Source: Trueperaceae bacterium (GTDB lineage Bacteria > Deinococcota > Deinococci > Deinococcales > Trueperaceae). From it: 35,226 nt of DNA. Below are positions 7,777 to 15,800 of this stretch, piece by piece. How positions within the stretch are numbered: position 1 is the stretch's first letter; each line of letters opens with the position of its first letter. The stretch spans positions 1 to 35,226 of the forward strand of contig SLRS01000158.1 in the NCBI GenBank assembly GCA_007130855.1. Direction: 5' to 3'. The notes below the pieces were generated by a model. The model was given only the letters and a program-made list of their open reading frames with translations. It did not search any database and was not told where the DNA came from. The position numbers were made by a program, and so were the translations under genes.

Positions 7777-8828
7777 GCCCCACCGTCGTCGAGCGCGCCG
7801 CCGGCGACACGTGGCCCCTGGGCATCGCACTCGTTGGCGCAGGCCGTTGGGCCGACATGCACCGACGTTCCCTCACTCGCGGTGGCGCCAGACTCATCGC
7901 CGTGGCCACGGGCAGCCAGGCCTCGAGCGACCGGGTGCAGGCCGAGTGGGGTGTCCCAGCGACACCGGACCTCGGCCAGGTGCTCGCGATCCCCGCGGTG
8001 GAAGCGGTCATCATCGCCAGCCCCAATGACCTGCACGCACCCCAAGCCATGGCCGCACTCGCGGCTGGAAAACACGTCCTGGTCGAGAAGCCCATGGCGA
8101 TCGACGTCGCCTCGGCCCGTAGGGTCGTGGCTGCGGCCGCGGCGAGCGCAGGTGTGGTCGCGGTCGGCCTCGAGATGCGGACGTTCCAGCTCTTCGAACG
8201 AGTGAAGACGCTGCTGCTCGATGAGACACTGGGAAGGCCCATCCACCTGGCGCTGGATCTGTTCCGTCGCCCCTACCGGGCCGGCTCGGGCGGTTGGAAG
8301 CAGGATCCGGCGCGGCTCGGCCCGGTGGTGCTCGAAGAGGCGATCCATTACCTCGACCTCGCCCGCTGGTACCTGGGCGACATGGTCTCGCTGGAATCGT
8401 GGGCGCGATCGCGTCCCGGCCGAGAACGGTTTCGCGAGCAACTCGACGTGCGGATCGAGAGCGAAGCGGGGGCGATCGGACTCGTGACGCGCAGCATCGC
8501 TGCCGGCGGTCATACGGTCGACCTACGGTTGGTGGGTGAGCGAGCCGCTGCCCGGGCGCTGTGGCGCGGTCGCATGGATGCCGACCCTCGGCCTAGCGTG
8601 CGGCTGGAGCTCCACGACAGACACGGCAGCCGGCTACTCCCGATCAGCGCCGCCACCGGCCACGCCTTCGATCTGTGGCGTCAGACGGCGGCGTTCGTGC
8701 GGGCGGCGCGCACGGGAACAGACGCTCCTGCAACGGCTGATGACGGCCTGAAATCGGTTGCACTCAGCCTGGCCGTCGAGCGCTCGCTGGCGACCGGAGC
8801 GCCCGTCGATCCGCGAACACTCGCCTGA
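7773..8828 (+). CDS. Gfo/Idh/MocA-family NAD(P)-dependent oxidoreductase (second)
   Basis: 351 residues from GTG 7773, which overlaps the preceding stop as GTGA; the frame is open further upstream but only as a shadow of the M24 gene. It has the Rossmann motif VGAGRWADMH (21-30), VEKPM at 104-108, and EEAIHYLDLARWYLGD from about 188, with His192 where the family keeps its catalytic His. It is clearly distinct from the first oxidoreductase (MVEKPM against CEKPAA and a different C-terminal domain), so the two are not a recent duplication. It is the last gene of the operon, 4 nt before a hairpin. It probably catalyses another redox step on the sugar or on the aldehyde released by the aldolase; the substrate is unknown. 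Confidence 0.87.
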   Translation: MSPTVVERAAGDTWPLGIALVGAGRWADMHRRSLTRGGARLIAVATGSQASSDRVQAEWGVPATPDLGQVLAIPAVEAVIIASPNDLHAPQAMAALAAGKHVLVEKPMAIDVASARRVVAAAAASAGVVAVGLEMRTFQLFERVKTLLLDETLGRPIHLALDLFRRPYRAGSGGWKQDPARLGPVVLEEAIHYLDLARWYLGDMVSLESWARSRPGRERFREQLDVRIESEAGAIGLVTRSIAAGGHTVDLRLVGERAAARALWRGRMDADPRPSVRLELHDRHGSRLLPISAATGHAFDLWRQTAAFVRAARTGTDAPATADDGLKSVALSLAVERSLATGAPVDPRTLA

Positions 8829-8831
8829 TTC

Positions 8832-8860
8832 GCCGCGCTGCCCGCTTGCCTCAGCGCGGC
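8832..8860. terminator. Hairpin between convergent genes
   Basis: Perfect 9-bp inverted repeat GCCGCGCTG (8832-8840) and CAGCGCGGC (8852-8860) with an 11-nt loop. It begins just after the plus-strand stop and spans the stop of the convergent dehydrogenase gene. No T tract follows in either direction, so intrinsic termination is only likely, not certain. Confidence 0.5.
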
Positions 8861-9804
8861 GCCGGCGTGCGTGAGCGCTCACCTCGCAAGACGCGCAAGA
8901 CTTCCTCCACCGCATGGGCGGATGCGCGCGCATTGGCCTGGTGCGTCACCCCAGCGACGTGCGGCGTGAGGATCAGGTTCGGGCACCCGGCCAACGGGTC
9001 GGGCGAGGCCGGTGGCTCGCCGCGCCGGACGTCGAGTGCCGCACCGCCGAGCTGCCCGGAGCGAAGGGCCTCCGCGATGGCCTCTTCGTCGACCAGCTCT
9101 CCCCGCGCGGTATTGACCAAGACAGCTCCGCGCGGCATCTGCGCGAGCGCAGCGGCGTCGATCAGGTCGCGGGTGGTCGGCAGCAGCGGCACGTGCAACG
9201 TCAGCGCGTCGGCACGTCCGAGCAACTCCTCGAGGGTGACGAGTTCGATGGCGTACTCCTGCACCGCCTGGGTGCTCTGGTGGACGAACGGATCGACGGC
9301 AAGAAGCTGCATGCGGAGTGCCAGCGCACGACGCGCGACACGTGCCCCGATATCACCGAGCCCCACGATGCCCAGAGTCGAACCGGCCACCTCGCTCCCC
9401 ATGAAGGCCTGCCGCTGCCAACCGCCTCCCCTGACGTGGCTGGTCGCGGCCTCGAAACGCCGGCGGAGCGCGATGACCGCGCCGATGACGTACTCGGCGA
9501 CGCTGGTGGCGTTGGTCCCCGGAGCCCACGACACGATCACGTCGCGTTCTTCGGCTGCCGCGACGTCGATCCGTTCGAGCCCGACGCCGACACGGCCGAT
9601 GACGCGCAGGCGCGGCGCGGCGTCCAACAACTCGCTGTCGACATGGGTCAGATTACGCACCAGGAGTGCCTCGGCATCGACCAGTGCCGCCAGCAATCGC
9701 GGTCTATCGGCATGCAAGTCGGGGTCGACAACGACCTCATGCCGCTCACGCAACCGCTCGAGGGCGGCACCGTCGACCCATTCCGAAACCACGACTCGAG
9801 CCAC
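8851..9804 (-). CDS. D-2-hydroxyacid dehydrogenase (phosphoglycerate-dehydrogenase-like)
   Basis: NAD-dependent dehydrogenase of 317 residues. The coenzyme motif is GLGDIG (148-153). The catalytic triad residues are Arg234 in NTARGELVD, Glu263 in RRGEPP and His282 in LTPHVAG, all in expected spacing. There is no C-terminal ACT domain, so it is not a standard SerA. It starts at GTG 9804 with a consensus AGGAGG at 9811-9816 (minus strand), 6 nt upstream. It converges on the sugar operon. It may reduce or oxidise a 2-hydroxyacid (glyoxylate, hydroxypyruvate, lactate or a pathway product), but the sequence does not fix the substrate. Confidence 0.9.
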   Translation of the reverse strand: MARVVVSEWVDGAALERLRERHEVVVDPDLHADRPRLLAALVDAEALLVRNLTHVDSELLDAAPRLRVIGRVGVGLERIDVAAAEERDVIVSWAPGTNATSVAEYVIGAVIALRRRFEAATSHVRGGGWQRQAFMGSEVAGSTLGIVGLGDIGARVARRALALRMQLLAVDPFVHQSTQAVQEYAIELVTLEELLGRADALTLHVPLLPTTRDLIDAAALAQMPRGAVLVNTARGELVDEEAIAEALRSGQLGGAALDVRRGEPPASPDPLAGCPNLILTPHVAGVTHQANARASAHAVEEVLRVLRGERSRTPAPR

Positions 9805-9855
9805 GGCGATCCTCCTGACGCGATGCTACCGCGAGCGCGTGCCCGTCACGCGCCG

Positions 9856-9884
9856 TTGCCGCCTCGACGTCGCGGGCGTAGGCT
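9856..9884 (+). promoter_or_regulatory. Sigma70-type promoter for the gene at 9949
   Basis: TTGCCG (9856-9861), a 17-bp spacer and TAGGCT (9879-9884). This predicts a start near 9891 and a leader of about 57 nt. The -10 fits the TANNNT form seen in Deinococcota. Confidence 0.45.
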
Positions 9885-9948
9885 GTAGAGCGTGTCGCGT
9901 CCAGCGGTAGCGTGCCGGTCAGCCGCTGGGCCCCTCGGAGGGTGTGCT

Positions 9949-10395
9949 ATGTACATCGGCTTGCTCCATCTCCATAACGCCGCGCGCTGGCTCGTCCTGA
10001 TAGCCGCCGTCCTCGCCATCGGCTTCGCCATCGCTGGCCTGGTGCGCGGCGCGCCGTGGGGACGCGGTGCCAAACTCTCAGGACTGGCCTACATGGTCTC
10101 CATGGACCTACAGCTGGTCATCGGCCTGCTGCTCTACGTCGTGAGCCCACTCGTACGCTCGGCCTTCGCCAACGTGGCGGCGGCGATGGCTGACCAGCAG
10201 TTCCGCTTCTTCCTCGTCGAGCACCTGTTACTGATGGTGGGCGCCGTCGTCCTGGTGCATGTTGGCTACGCCCTCGGCAAGCGCGCCACGGTGGCTCGGA
10301 CCGCCTATGTGCGCTCACTCGTCTTCTACGTTCTGGGGTTCGCCGTAACGTTGTTGGCGATTCCTTGGTGGCGCCCCCTTTTCCCCGGTCTCTGA
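9949..10395 (+). CDS. Small four-helix membrane protein with conserved histidines
   Basis: 148-residue integral membrane protein. Helices lie at about 12-33, 45-66, 88-108 and 120-139. Histidines at 7 and 9 (HLHN), 92 (VEHLLLM) and 104 look like possible haem or metal ligands. I recall similar short proteins starting M-[YT]-x-G-L-L-H-L-H-N, loosely annotated 'cytochrome B' in Bacteroidetes, but the function is not established. ATG 9949 is chosen because GGAGGG (9937-9942) lies 6 nt upstream. The frame is open to 9892, but that start would sit at the predicted transcription start. It is a single-gene unit between a promoter and a hairpin. Confidence 0.75.
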   Translation: MYIGLLHLHNAARWLVLIAAVLAIGFAIAGLVRGAPWGRGAKLSGLAYMVSMDLQLVIGLLLYVVSPLVRSAFANVAAAMADQQFRFFLVEHLLLMVGAVVLVHVGYALGKRATVARTAYVRSLVFYVLGFAVTLLAIPWWRPLFPGL

Positions 10396-10433
10396 GCCAC
10401 GGTCAGGTCGCGCTGTCGAGCGCAGCAAAGGTT

Positions 10434-10460
10434 GGACCCCGTGTGGGAGGCACGGGGTCC
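10434..10460 (+). terminator. GC-rich hairpin after the membrane-protein gene
   Basis: Perfect 10-bp stem GGACCCCGTG (10434-10443) and CACGGGGTCC (10451-10460) with a 7-nt loop. It lies 38 nt after the stop. No T run follows. Confidence 0.55.
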
Positions 10461-10688
10461 GGGTTCGGAAGAGAGTGGGAGGCCTTGGGAGGAGACCTCA
10501 TCGATCCACGTATCGATACTACGCGGAGACTCTGACGGGATTCTTACGAGGGCAGATTCGGCACCGGCGAGAGCGCCGCGGTCGCCGTGCCCCGTGCAGC
10601 GGGCGGCTCATTCCTGTAGCCTAGGCGAATTCCGCTCGAGCGCACCGCGTCGGCACAGCCGACGATCCGATCGACCCGGAGGTTGTGT

Positions 10689-12194
10689 ATGCAGCGACAC
10701 GTGCGTTGGCTCCTGAGCGCCGTCCTCACCTTCGGCTGGGCCGGCTGTGCCCTCGCACAGCAGGAAGGCCCGACGCCTGGGGGCAGCCTCGTGGTAGCGA
10801 TCAGCGCCGATCCGCCCGGCTGGGATCCAACCCTCAGCACCTCGCAGGAGATCCCGCGAGTAACGTACGGCAACGTGTTCGAGGGCCTCGTGCGCTTCGA
10901 TCGCCACGGCACGATCGTGCCAGCCCTGGCAACCGCATGGACGGTCTCGGACGACGGCTTGGTGTGGACCTTCACGCTACGCGACGACGTGCGGTTCCAT
11001 GACGGGAGCCCACTCACCGTCGCCGACGTGATGGCCAAGTTCGAGCGGGCCCGCGACCCGGACAGCGGTCACGTCAACCAGCAGTACTACGAGGCCATCG
11101 CGTCGGTCGAGTCCCCTGACCCGAGCATCGTGACCTTCTCGCTCACCCGGCCCAACCGCAGCTTGCTGTACAACCTGGCGCGTCCCGACTCGATCATCTA
11201 CCCCGCTGCTAGTGCAGCAACGCAGCGGAGCCAACCGATCGGCACGGGCCCGTTCCGCTTCGCTCGATACGTCGAGGGCAGCGAGGTTCGGCTCGAGCGC
11301 TTCGAGGACTACTGGAATCCCGAGCTCCCACACCTGGAAACCGTCACGTTCCGCATCATCAGTGACCCCAACACCCGCTTGGCAGCACTCCAGGCCGGCG
11401 ACATCGACCTGATCGGCGCCGCCGTTCCGCCGGAGCACGTCGGGGTGATCGACGCAACCCCCGGGCTCGAAACGCATGCTGGCACTGCTACGACCGAGAT
11501 CACGGTCGCCATGAACAATGCCCGACCCCCATTCGACGATCCGCGCGTTCGGCAGGCGATCACCCATGCCATCGACAAGGAAGCGATCGTTCGCGGGGCG
11601 TTCTTCGGGCAGGGCACTGTTATCGGAACCCACATGACGCCGGCCGAGCCGTACTACCTCGACCTGACGGACTTGTACGCGTTCGATCCGGAGCGAGCCC
11701 GCGCGCTCTTGGCCGAGGCCGGATACGCCGATGGCCTCAGCGTCACGTTCGAGCTCCCGGAGCCTTATCCATTCGAACGCCGCACCGGCGAGGTCATCGC
11801 GCAGCAGTTGCGCGAGGTGGGCATCACCGTGAACCTCGCTGTCGTCGAGTGGGGCACCTGGATCCAGCGGATCTTCCTAGGCGCCGATTACGACATGACG
11901 ATCATCGGCCACGCCGAGCCACGCGACATCAACATCTACGCGAATCCCGACTACTACTTCCGGTACGACAACCCTCGCATCGCCGAACTCTTGGCCGAGG
12001 CGGAGGCGGCCCGGAGCGCCGAGACCGAGCTCGAGGCCTACCAGGAGATTGCACGGATCATCGCCGAGGATGCAGTCAACGTGTGGGTCTTCAGCCCTGC
12101 CAACACCGTGGCCGTGCGCGAAGGGTTGCGCGGTTTCTGGATCGACCAGCCCACGCCGGCCATCGATGTGACCGAGGTCTTCTGGGCGCCCTGA
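10689..12194 (+). CDS. ABC transporter substrate-binding protein, family 5 (Dpp/Opp/Nik type)
   Basis: 501-residue extracytoplasmic solute-binding protein. It has a signal peptide (basic MQRHVR, hydrophobic core, cleavage after CALA, about residue 26). Typical family-5 motifs follow: GGSLVVAISADPPGWDPT, the VYGNVFEGLVRFD-like segment, DDVRFHDGSPLTVADV, and PFDDPRVRQAITHAIDK. ATG 10689 is preceded by GGAGG (10678-10682) with 6 nt spacing; an in-frame TTG at 10683 has no such site. Permeases follow at 12241 and 13182. Ligand class (peptide, nickel, glycoside or other) is not readable. The mature protein begins with Gln, so it is not an obvious lipoprotein. Confidence 0.9.
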   Translation: MQRHVRWLLSAVLTFGWAGCALAQQEGPTPGGSLVVAISADPPGWDPTLSTSQEIPRVTYGNVFEGLVRFDRHGTIVPALATAWTVSDDGLVWTFTLRDDVRFHDGSPLTVADVMAKFERARDPDSGHVNQQYYEAIASVESPDPSIVTFSLTRPNRSLLYNLARPDSIIYPAASAATQRSQPIGTGPFRFARYVEGSEVRLERFEDYWNPELPHLETVTFRIISDPNTRLAALQAGDIDLIGAAVPPEHVGVIDATPGLETHAGTATTEITVAMNNARPPFDDPRVRQAITHAIDKEAIVRGAFFGQGTVIGTHMTPAEPYYLDLTDLYAFDPERARALLAEAGYADGLSVTFELPEPYPFERRTGEVIAQQLREVGITVNLAVVEWGTWIQRIFLGADYDMTIIGHAEPRDINIYANPDYYFRYDNPRIAELLAEAEAARSAETELEAYQEIARIIAEDAVNVWVFSPANTVAVREGLRGFWIDQPTPAIDVTEVFWAP

Positions 12195-12240
12195 GCGCCC
12201 GACTTGCTGGCGCCGGGCGTCAGCGGAGTACCACCGCACC

Positions 12241-13185
12241 ATGACCGCCTTCGTCGTCAGGCGCCTGATCACGGCACTCGTCAGCATCGTGCTCGCGAGC
12301 GCAGTCGTGTTCGCAGCGGTGCTGGCGGTACCCGGTGACCCGGCCGCCATCATCCTCGGAGTCACGGCTTCTCCGGAAGCCCTCAGCGCCCTGCGCACGC
12401 AACTGGGCCTGGACGTGCCGCCTGTGGAACGCTACGGCCGCTGGCTCGCACGTCTCGTGCGGGGCGACCTGGGGACCTCGCTGCAGTTCCAGCGGCCGGT
12501 GGCGGACCTGGTAAGAGACCGGCTCATGTTGTCGGTGGCCCTCGCACTCGGGGCAGCGCTGGTGGCGACCTCGTTGGCGATCCCGCTTGGCGTGCTGGCA
12601 GCCGTACGCCGCGGCACCTGGCTCGACCCGCTGACCGTGCTCGCCTCGCAGCTGGGGGCAGCGGTCCCCTCGTTCTGGCTGGGCCTCCTCCTGATCATCC
12701 TCTTCGCCGTGGAGTTGCGGTGGCTCCCGGCGGGCGGTTTCCCGGGCTGGGAGGCTGGGCCCGTGGCCGCGTTTCGGGCGCTTCTGCTGCCGGTCCTGGC
12801 GCTCGGGTTGGGGCAGGCCGCCGTGATGACGCGGATGACGCGCGCGGTGCTCCTGGACGTGCTACGTCAGGATTACGTGCGCACGGCACGTGCCAAGGGG
12901 CTGGGATCGACCAGCGTGATCGGCAAGCACGCCTTGCGTAACGCGATGGTCACCCTCGTAACGATGCTGGGCCTGTCACTCACGAACGTGTTCATCGGCT
13001 CCATCGTGATCGAGCAAGTGTTCGCGCTGCCGGGCCTGGGGCGACTTGCGCTCTCGGCCATCGGCAACCGAGACTTTCCACTCGTACAGGGCGTGGTGTT
13101 GCTCTACGCCGGCACGATCGTGTTCGTCAGCTTCGTTGTCGACGTCTCCTACGGCTGGCTCGACCCGCGCATCCGGTACGCATGA
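12241..13185 (+). CDS. ABC transporter permease, DppB/OppB type
   Basis: 314-residue inner-membrane permease with six helices. The N-terminal helix and periplasmic segment are followed by the family motif for the ATPase-contact loop (DYVRTARAKGLGSTSVIGKHALRNA) and the terminal DPRIRYA found in nearly all DppB homologues. It starts 46 nt after the binding-protein stop and overlaps the DppC-type gene by ATGA at 13182-13185. A weak 6-bp hairpin (12196-12201 with 12214-12219) lies between it and the binding-protein gene. Confidence 0.93.
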   Translation: MTAFVVRRLITALVSIVLASAVVFAAVLAVPGDPAAIILGVTASPEALSALRTQLGLDVPPVERYGRWLARLVRGDLGTSLQFQRPVADLVRDRLMLSVALALGAALVATSLAIPLGVLAAVRRGTWLDPLTVLASQLGAAVPSFWLGLLLIILFAVELRWLPAGGFPGWEAGPVAAFRALLLPVLALGLGQAAVMTRMTRAVLLDVLRQDYVRTARAKGLGSTSVIGKHALRNAMVTLVTMLGLSLTNVFIGSIVIEQVFALPGLGRLALSAIGNRDFPLVQGVVLLYAGTIVFVSFVVDVSYGWLDPRIRYA

Positions 13186-13997
13186 GACGGCGGCCGCCCC
13201 TCAGCCTGGTGATGGGCTCGACGCTCGTGGGCCTGGTCGCGGCAGCGGCAGCGCTTTCATTGGTATGGCTCCCCGTCGACCCGAATCGAATGGACTTCGG
13301 TGCCCAGTTCTCGCCACCCGGCGTTGAGCACTGGCTGGGCACCGATCACTTCGGTCGCGACCTGTTCTCGCGCGTCTTGGTGGGGGCTCGCTCGGCACTC
13401 CTCGTCGGCTTCGTGGCCGTCGGCATCTCGCTCTCGCTCGGTTGTGTACTCGGCGCGCTCGCCGGCTGGCGCGGTGGCGCCGCTGATGAGCTGATCATGC
13501 GACTCGTCGACGTGCTCTACGCCTTTCCGGCGATCCTCATGGCGCTCCTCCTGGCTGCCGTATACCAACCCGGAACCGTCACGGCCATGGCCGCGATCGG
13601 GCTGGCCACGGTACCGGTGTTCGCCCGGCTGATGCGGGCATCGGTGCTGACGCTGCGTGGCCGCGACTACGTGGAGGCGGGGCGGGCGCTCGGGGCCAGT
13701 GAACCGCGGCTATTGTGGGCCCACGTGCTCCCTGGTGCCGCGTCGCCGATCGTCGTCCAGGCGTCGTTGTCCCTCGCGATCGCCGTCCTCGCCGAGGCGG
13801 CCCTGTCGTTCCTCGGCCTCGGCACGCCGCCGGACGTGCCTTCGTGGGGGAACATGTTGCGCGAGGCCCAGGGGTTCATGGCCCTCTCGCCTTTTCCCGC
13901 CCTCGTCCCTGGGCTGGCCATCATCCTCACCGTGCTGGGATGGAGCCTGCTCGGCGACGGTCTGCGCGACCATCTCGATCCGACCACCCGTCGTTGA
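13182..13997 (+). CDS. ABC transporter permease, DppC/OppC type
   Basis: 271-residue partner permease. It carries the DppC hallmark HWLGTDHFGRDLFSRVLVGAR, the ATPase-contact loop DYVEAGRALGASEPRLLWAHVLP, and the ALSFLGLGTPPDVPSWG segment. The N-terminus is short, with a single helix before the GTD motif. It is translationally coupled to the DppB-type gene. The expected ATPase genes (DppD/DppF) do not follow; an unrelated exonuclease gene starts 43 nt later. The ATPases must be encoded elsewhere. Confidence 0.93.
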   Translation: MRRRPPLSLVMGSTLVGLVAAAAALSLVWLPVDPNRMDFGAQFSPPGVEHWLGTDHFGRDLFSRVLVGARSALLVGFVAVGISLSLGCVLGALAGWRGGAADELIMRLVDVLYAFPAILMALLLAAVYQPGTVTAMAAIGLATVPVFARLMRASVLTLRGRDYVEAGRALGASEPRLLWAHVLPGAASPIVVQASLSLAIAVLAEAALSFLGLGTPPDVPSWGNMLREAQGFMALSPFPALVPGLAIILTVLGWSLLGDGLRDHLDPTTRR

Positions 13998-14028
13998 CGG
14001 CACCACCGGCTGGTGCAGCCACACTCCG

Positions 14029-14034
14029 TATGAT
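14029..14034 (+). promoter_or_regulatory. -10 element for a leaderless exonuclease transcript
   Basis: TATGAT, five of six to consensus, ends 6 nt before ATG 14041. A transcript started the usual distance downstream would begin at or next to the ATG. No Shine-Dalgarno sequence precedes that ATG and no good -35 is visible. Confidence 0.45.
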
Positions 14035-14040
14035 CACCCC

Positions 14041-14928
14041 ATGGCCGAATGCCCCACGTTCGACGGCTGGGATGCGGTCCCTCCCGGCCTGCGCCCCGCG
14101 AATGATCTGCGTTTTGCCGGGCTCGAGCCCCGCGGCGAACCGGTGGCATACCTGCGGCACGAAGGCCGTACCATCGAGTTGTTTCGCACCGTCGACGCCG
14201 TTCCACGCCAGCGCCAGCCCACCAAGCCCGTCGGACGAGGCAGCCACGATCCCAGCAGCGGCCCGTTGCCCATCGGCACGGCAGGGTCGACCGGTGGACG
14301 GGCCAGCCGGCGCGCCGTCGTGGCGCTCCCCGAAGCGCCGTCGACGTCGCGGCGCGCCGCCGGACGCCTCGGGGCACCGCCCGACATGGAAGCCGCGCGC
14401 GAGTGGATCCGAGCGCTGCTCCTGTCCGATTTCGTGATGCTCGACACCGAGACGACCGGATTGGGCTACCGCGACGAGGTGATCGAGATCGGTATCATCG
14501 CGCCAGACGGGGAGACCTTGCTCGAGACACTGGTCCGGCCAAAGGCCGGTGTGGTCCCCCCGGCCGCGACCCGCGTGCACGGGCTCACCATGGCCGATCT
14601 CGCCAAGGCACCGACGTGGGACGAGGTTCATGACACGGTGCTCCGACTGGTCGCGGGCCGTCGGGTGTTGGCCTGGAACGCACCGTTCGACGAGCGCATG
14701 GTGCGTCAGTCGGCCACACTATGGGGCCGCCGCGAGAGGATCCGCGGCTTCGAGTGCGCCATGCAGGCATACGCGCGCGCCTGCGGGTTACGCTTCAACC
14801 GCGCCAAGCTGGCGCGCGCCGCCGCCGAGATGGACGTCCTGGATCCCATCGGCCAGCGCCATCGCAGCTGCGACGACGCGCGCCTCAGCCTCAAGGTCCT
14901 GATGCGGGCGGCTACTCGGGGCCGCTAG
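14041..14928 (+). CDS. DnaQ-fold (DEDDh) 3'-5' exonuclease
   Basis: 295 residues. The exonuclease domain occupies about 118-290 with all catalytic residues in place: Asp135 and Glu137 in LDTETTG, the HGLT loop, Asp217 in NAPFDERM, and His274 with Asp279 in HRSCDDA. It resembles the stand-alone proofreading exonucleases used in repair and replication rather than a polymerase-linked domain. The first 115 residues are a separate segment of no known family with a low-complexity, probably disordered linker (about 56-110). The frame is open from 13657, but the upstream part is a shadow of the permease gene. ATG 14041 fits the -10 element and the natural protein composition. Confidence 0.88.
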   Translation: MAECPTFDGWDAVPPGLRPANDLRFAGLEPRGEPVAYLRHEGRTIELFRTVDAVPRQRQPTKPVGRGSHDPSSGPLPIGTAGSTGGRASRRAVVALPEAPSTSRRAAGRLGAPPDMEAAREWIRALLLSDFVMLDTETTGLGYRDEVIEIGIIAPDGETLLETLVRPKAGVVPPAATRVHGLTMADLAKAPTWDEVHDTVLRLVAGRRVLAWNAPFDERMVRQSATLWGRRERIRGFECAMQAYARACGLRFNRAKLARAAAEMDVLDPIGQRHRSCDDARLSLKVLMRAATRGR

Positions 14929-15632
14929 CCGTCTGCGGCGTTCACCCGCAGCACGCGCTCGATCTCGGCGCCATCGCCGGCTCGGTTCACGTTGAGACGT
15001 GCGTTCGCGGGCATGGCCGCCGGCTCAGCGACGACAAGGCGAGCATCGCGATGGAGCGCGTCGAGCCAGCTGTGGAGCGCGATCCGCGCTCTGCGGTCGG
15101 CACTGACGGCAGATCGGCAGCCAGCGCCGCGACCCAGCCGTCGCAGTGGCGCGCCGCCCTGGCCGGCGCGCACGAGGCGGGGGCGGAGGCCTTAGGTCAC
15201 GATGCCGACCTCGGGATCGCGCTCGGGTCGATCGACTGGCGCGATGCAGACTCGGTGGCCGTCACCGCCGTCGCCAGCCTCCTACCTGCCATACGCCGGG
15301 GGGCCGCCGATCGGATCGTGTTCGGCAACTACTGGCGCACGCGACCTGCACGGCGCCGCCGCGATGGCGCGCATCGACCCACGCTTCGCCGAGCTTGGCA
15401 GCGGTATCGGGTGGCACGGACGTGAGGCTCGCCCTTGCGAGCACGCGCTCAGGGACGCACGACCGTCAACGGTGCCGCTGGTCGGACACCCCGAGGCACC
15501 GGCTGGGCGCCGCCGTCACTCCCTGCGCCACGCACACGAATGGGCGTTGACGTAGCGAGAAGGCGGGACATGCGTCTAGCCCTCGGTACTGCACTCCGTG
15601 TAGGATAGGAATCGTCACAAACGGGCTCCCTG
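14929..15632. other. About 0.7 kb with no intact gene
   Basis: No intact gene can be supported here. On the minus strand 14928-15075 reads like a natural protein C-terminus (…RIALHSWLDALHRDARL…) but upstream of that the frame loses coding character. On the plus strand 15138-15555 reads coding-like across a frame change. High-GC coding-like stretches in conflicting frames suggest decayed genes or assembly or sequencing errors. The promoter for ugpB lies at its right-hand end. Confidence 0.4.
15138..15555 (+). pseudogene. Possible frameshifted gene remnant
   Basis: One plus-strand frame reads naturally to about 15345 (LGIALGSIDWRDADSV, then RGAADRIVFGNYWRT). The adjacent frame takes over with DLHGAAAMARIDPRFAELGS and runs to a stop at 15553-15555. 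Joining the two would need a single frameshift near 15340. No family was recognised and no convincing start codon with a ribosome site was found. It could also be chance open frames in high-GC DNA. Confidence 0.25.
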
Positions 15633-15662
15633 TTGTCCCGCCATAGGCGCTGCCCCTAGCCT
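15633..15662 (+). promoter_or_regulatory. Candidate promoter of the ugpBAE operon
   Basis: TTGTCC (15633-15638), an 18-bp spacer and TAGCCT (15657-15662), about 130 nt before the ugpB ATG. The leader in between has no recognised riboswitch. Confidence 0.35.
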
Positions 15663-15800
15663 GGACGCGCTCCTCGGTCTTCCCTCCGAGGCCGCGGCAG
15701 CCTACCGCGAGGGAGGTTTCGGGAGATACATCATTGGCAAGCGGCTTTACCGGTGACCAAGCGCGATCAACGCCTGTCACCGTCTCGAAAGGAGTTCTGT

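Noticed and set aside
13994-14016. TTGACG at 13994 as the -35 partner of TATGAT at 14029
   Set aside because: The spacing is 29 bp, too long. The small GCACCA/TGGTGC hairpin between them (14000-14016) could be a weak terminator for the DppC-type gene but is too short to call.
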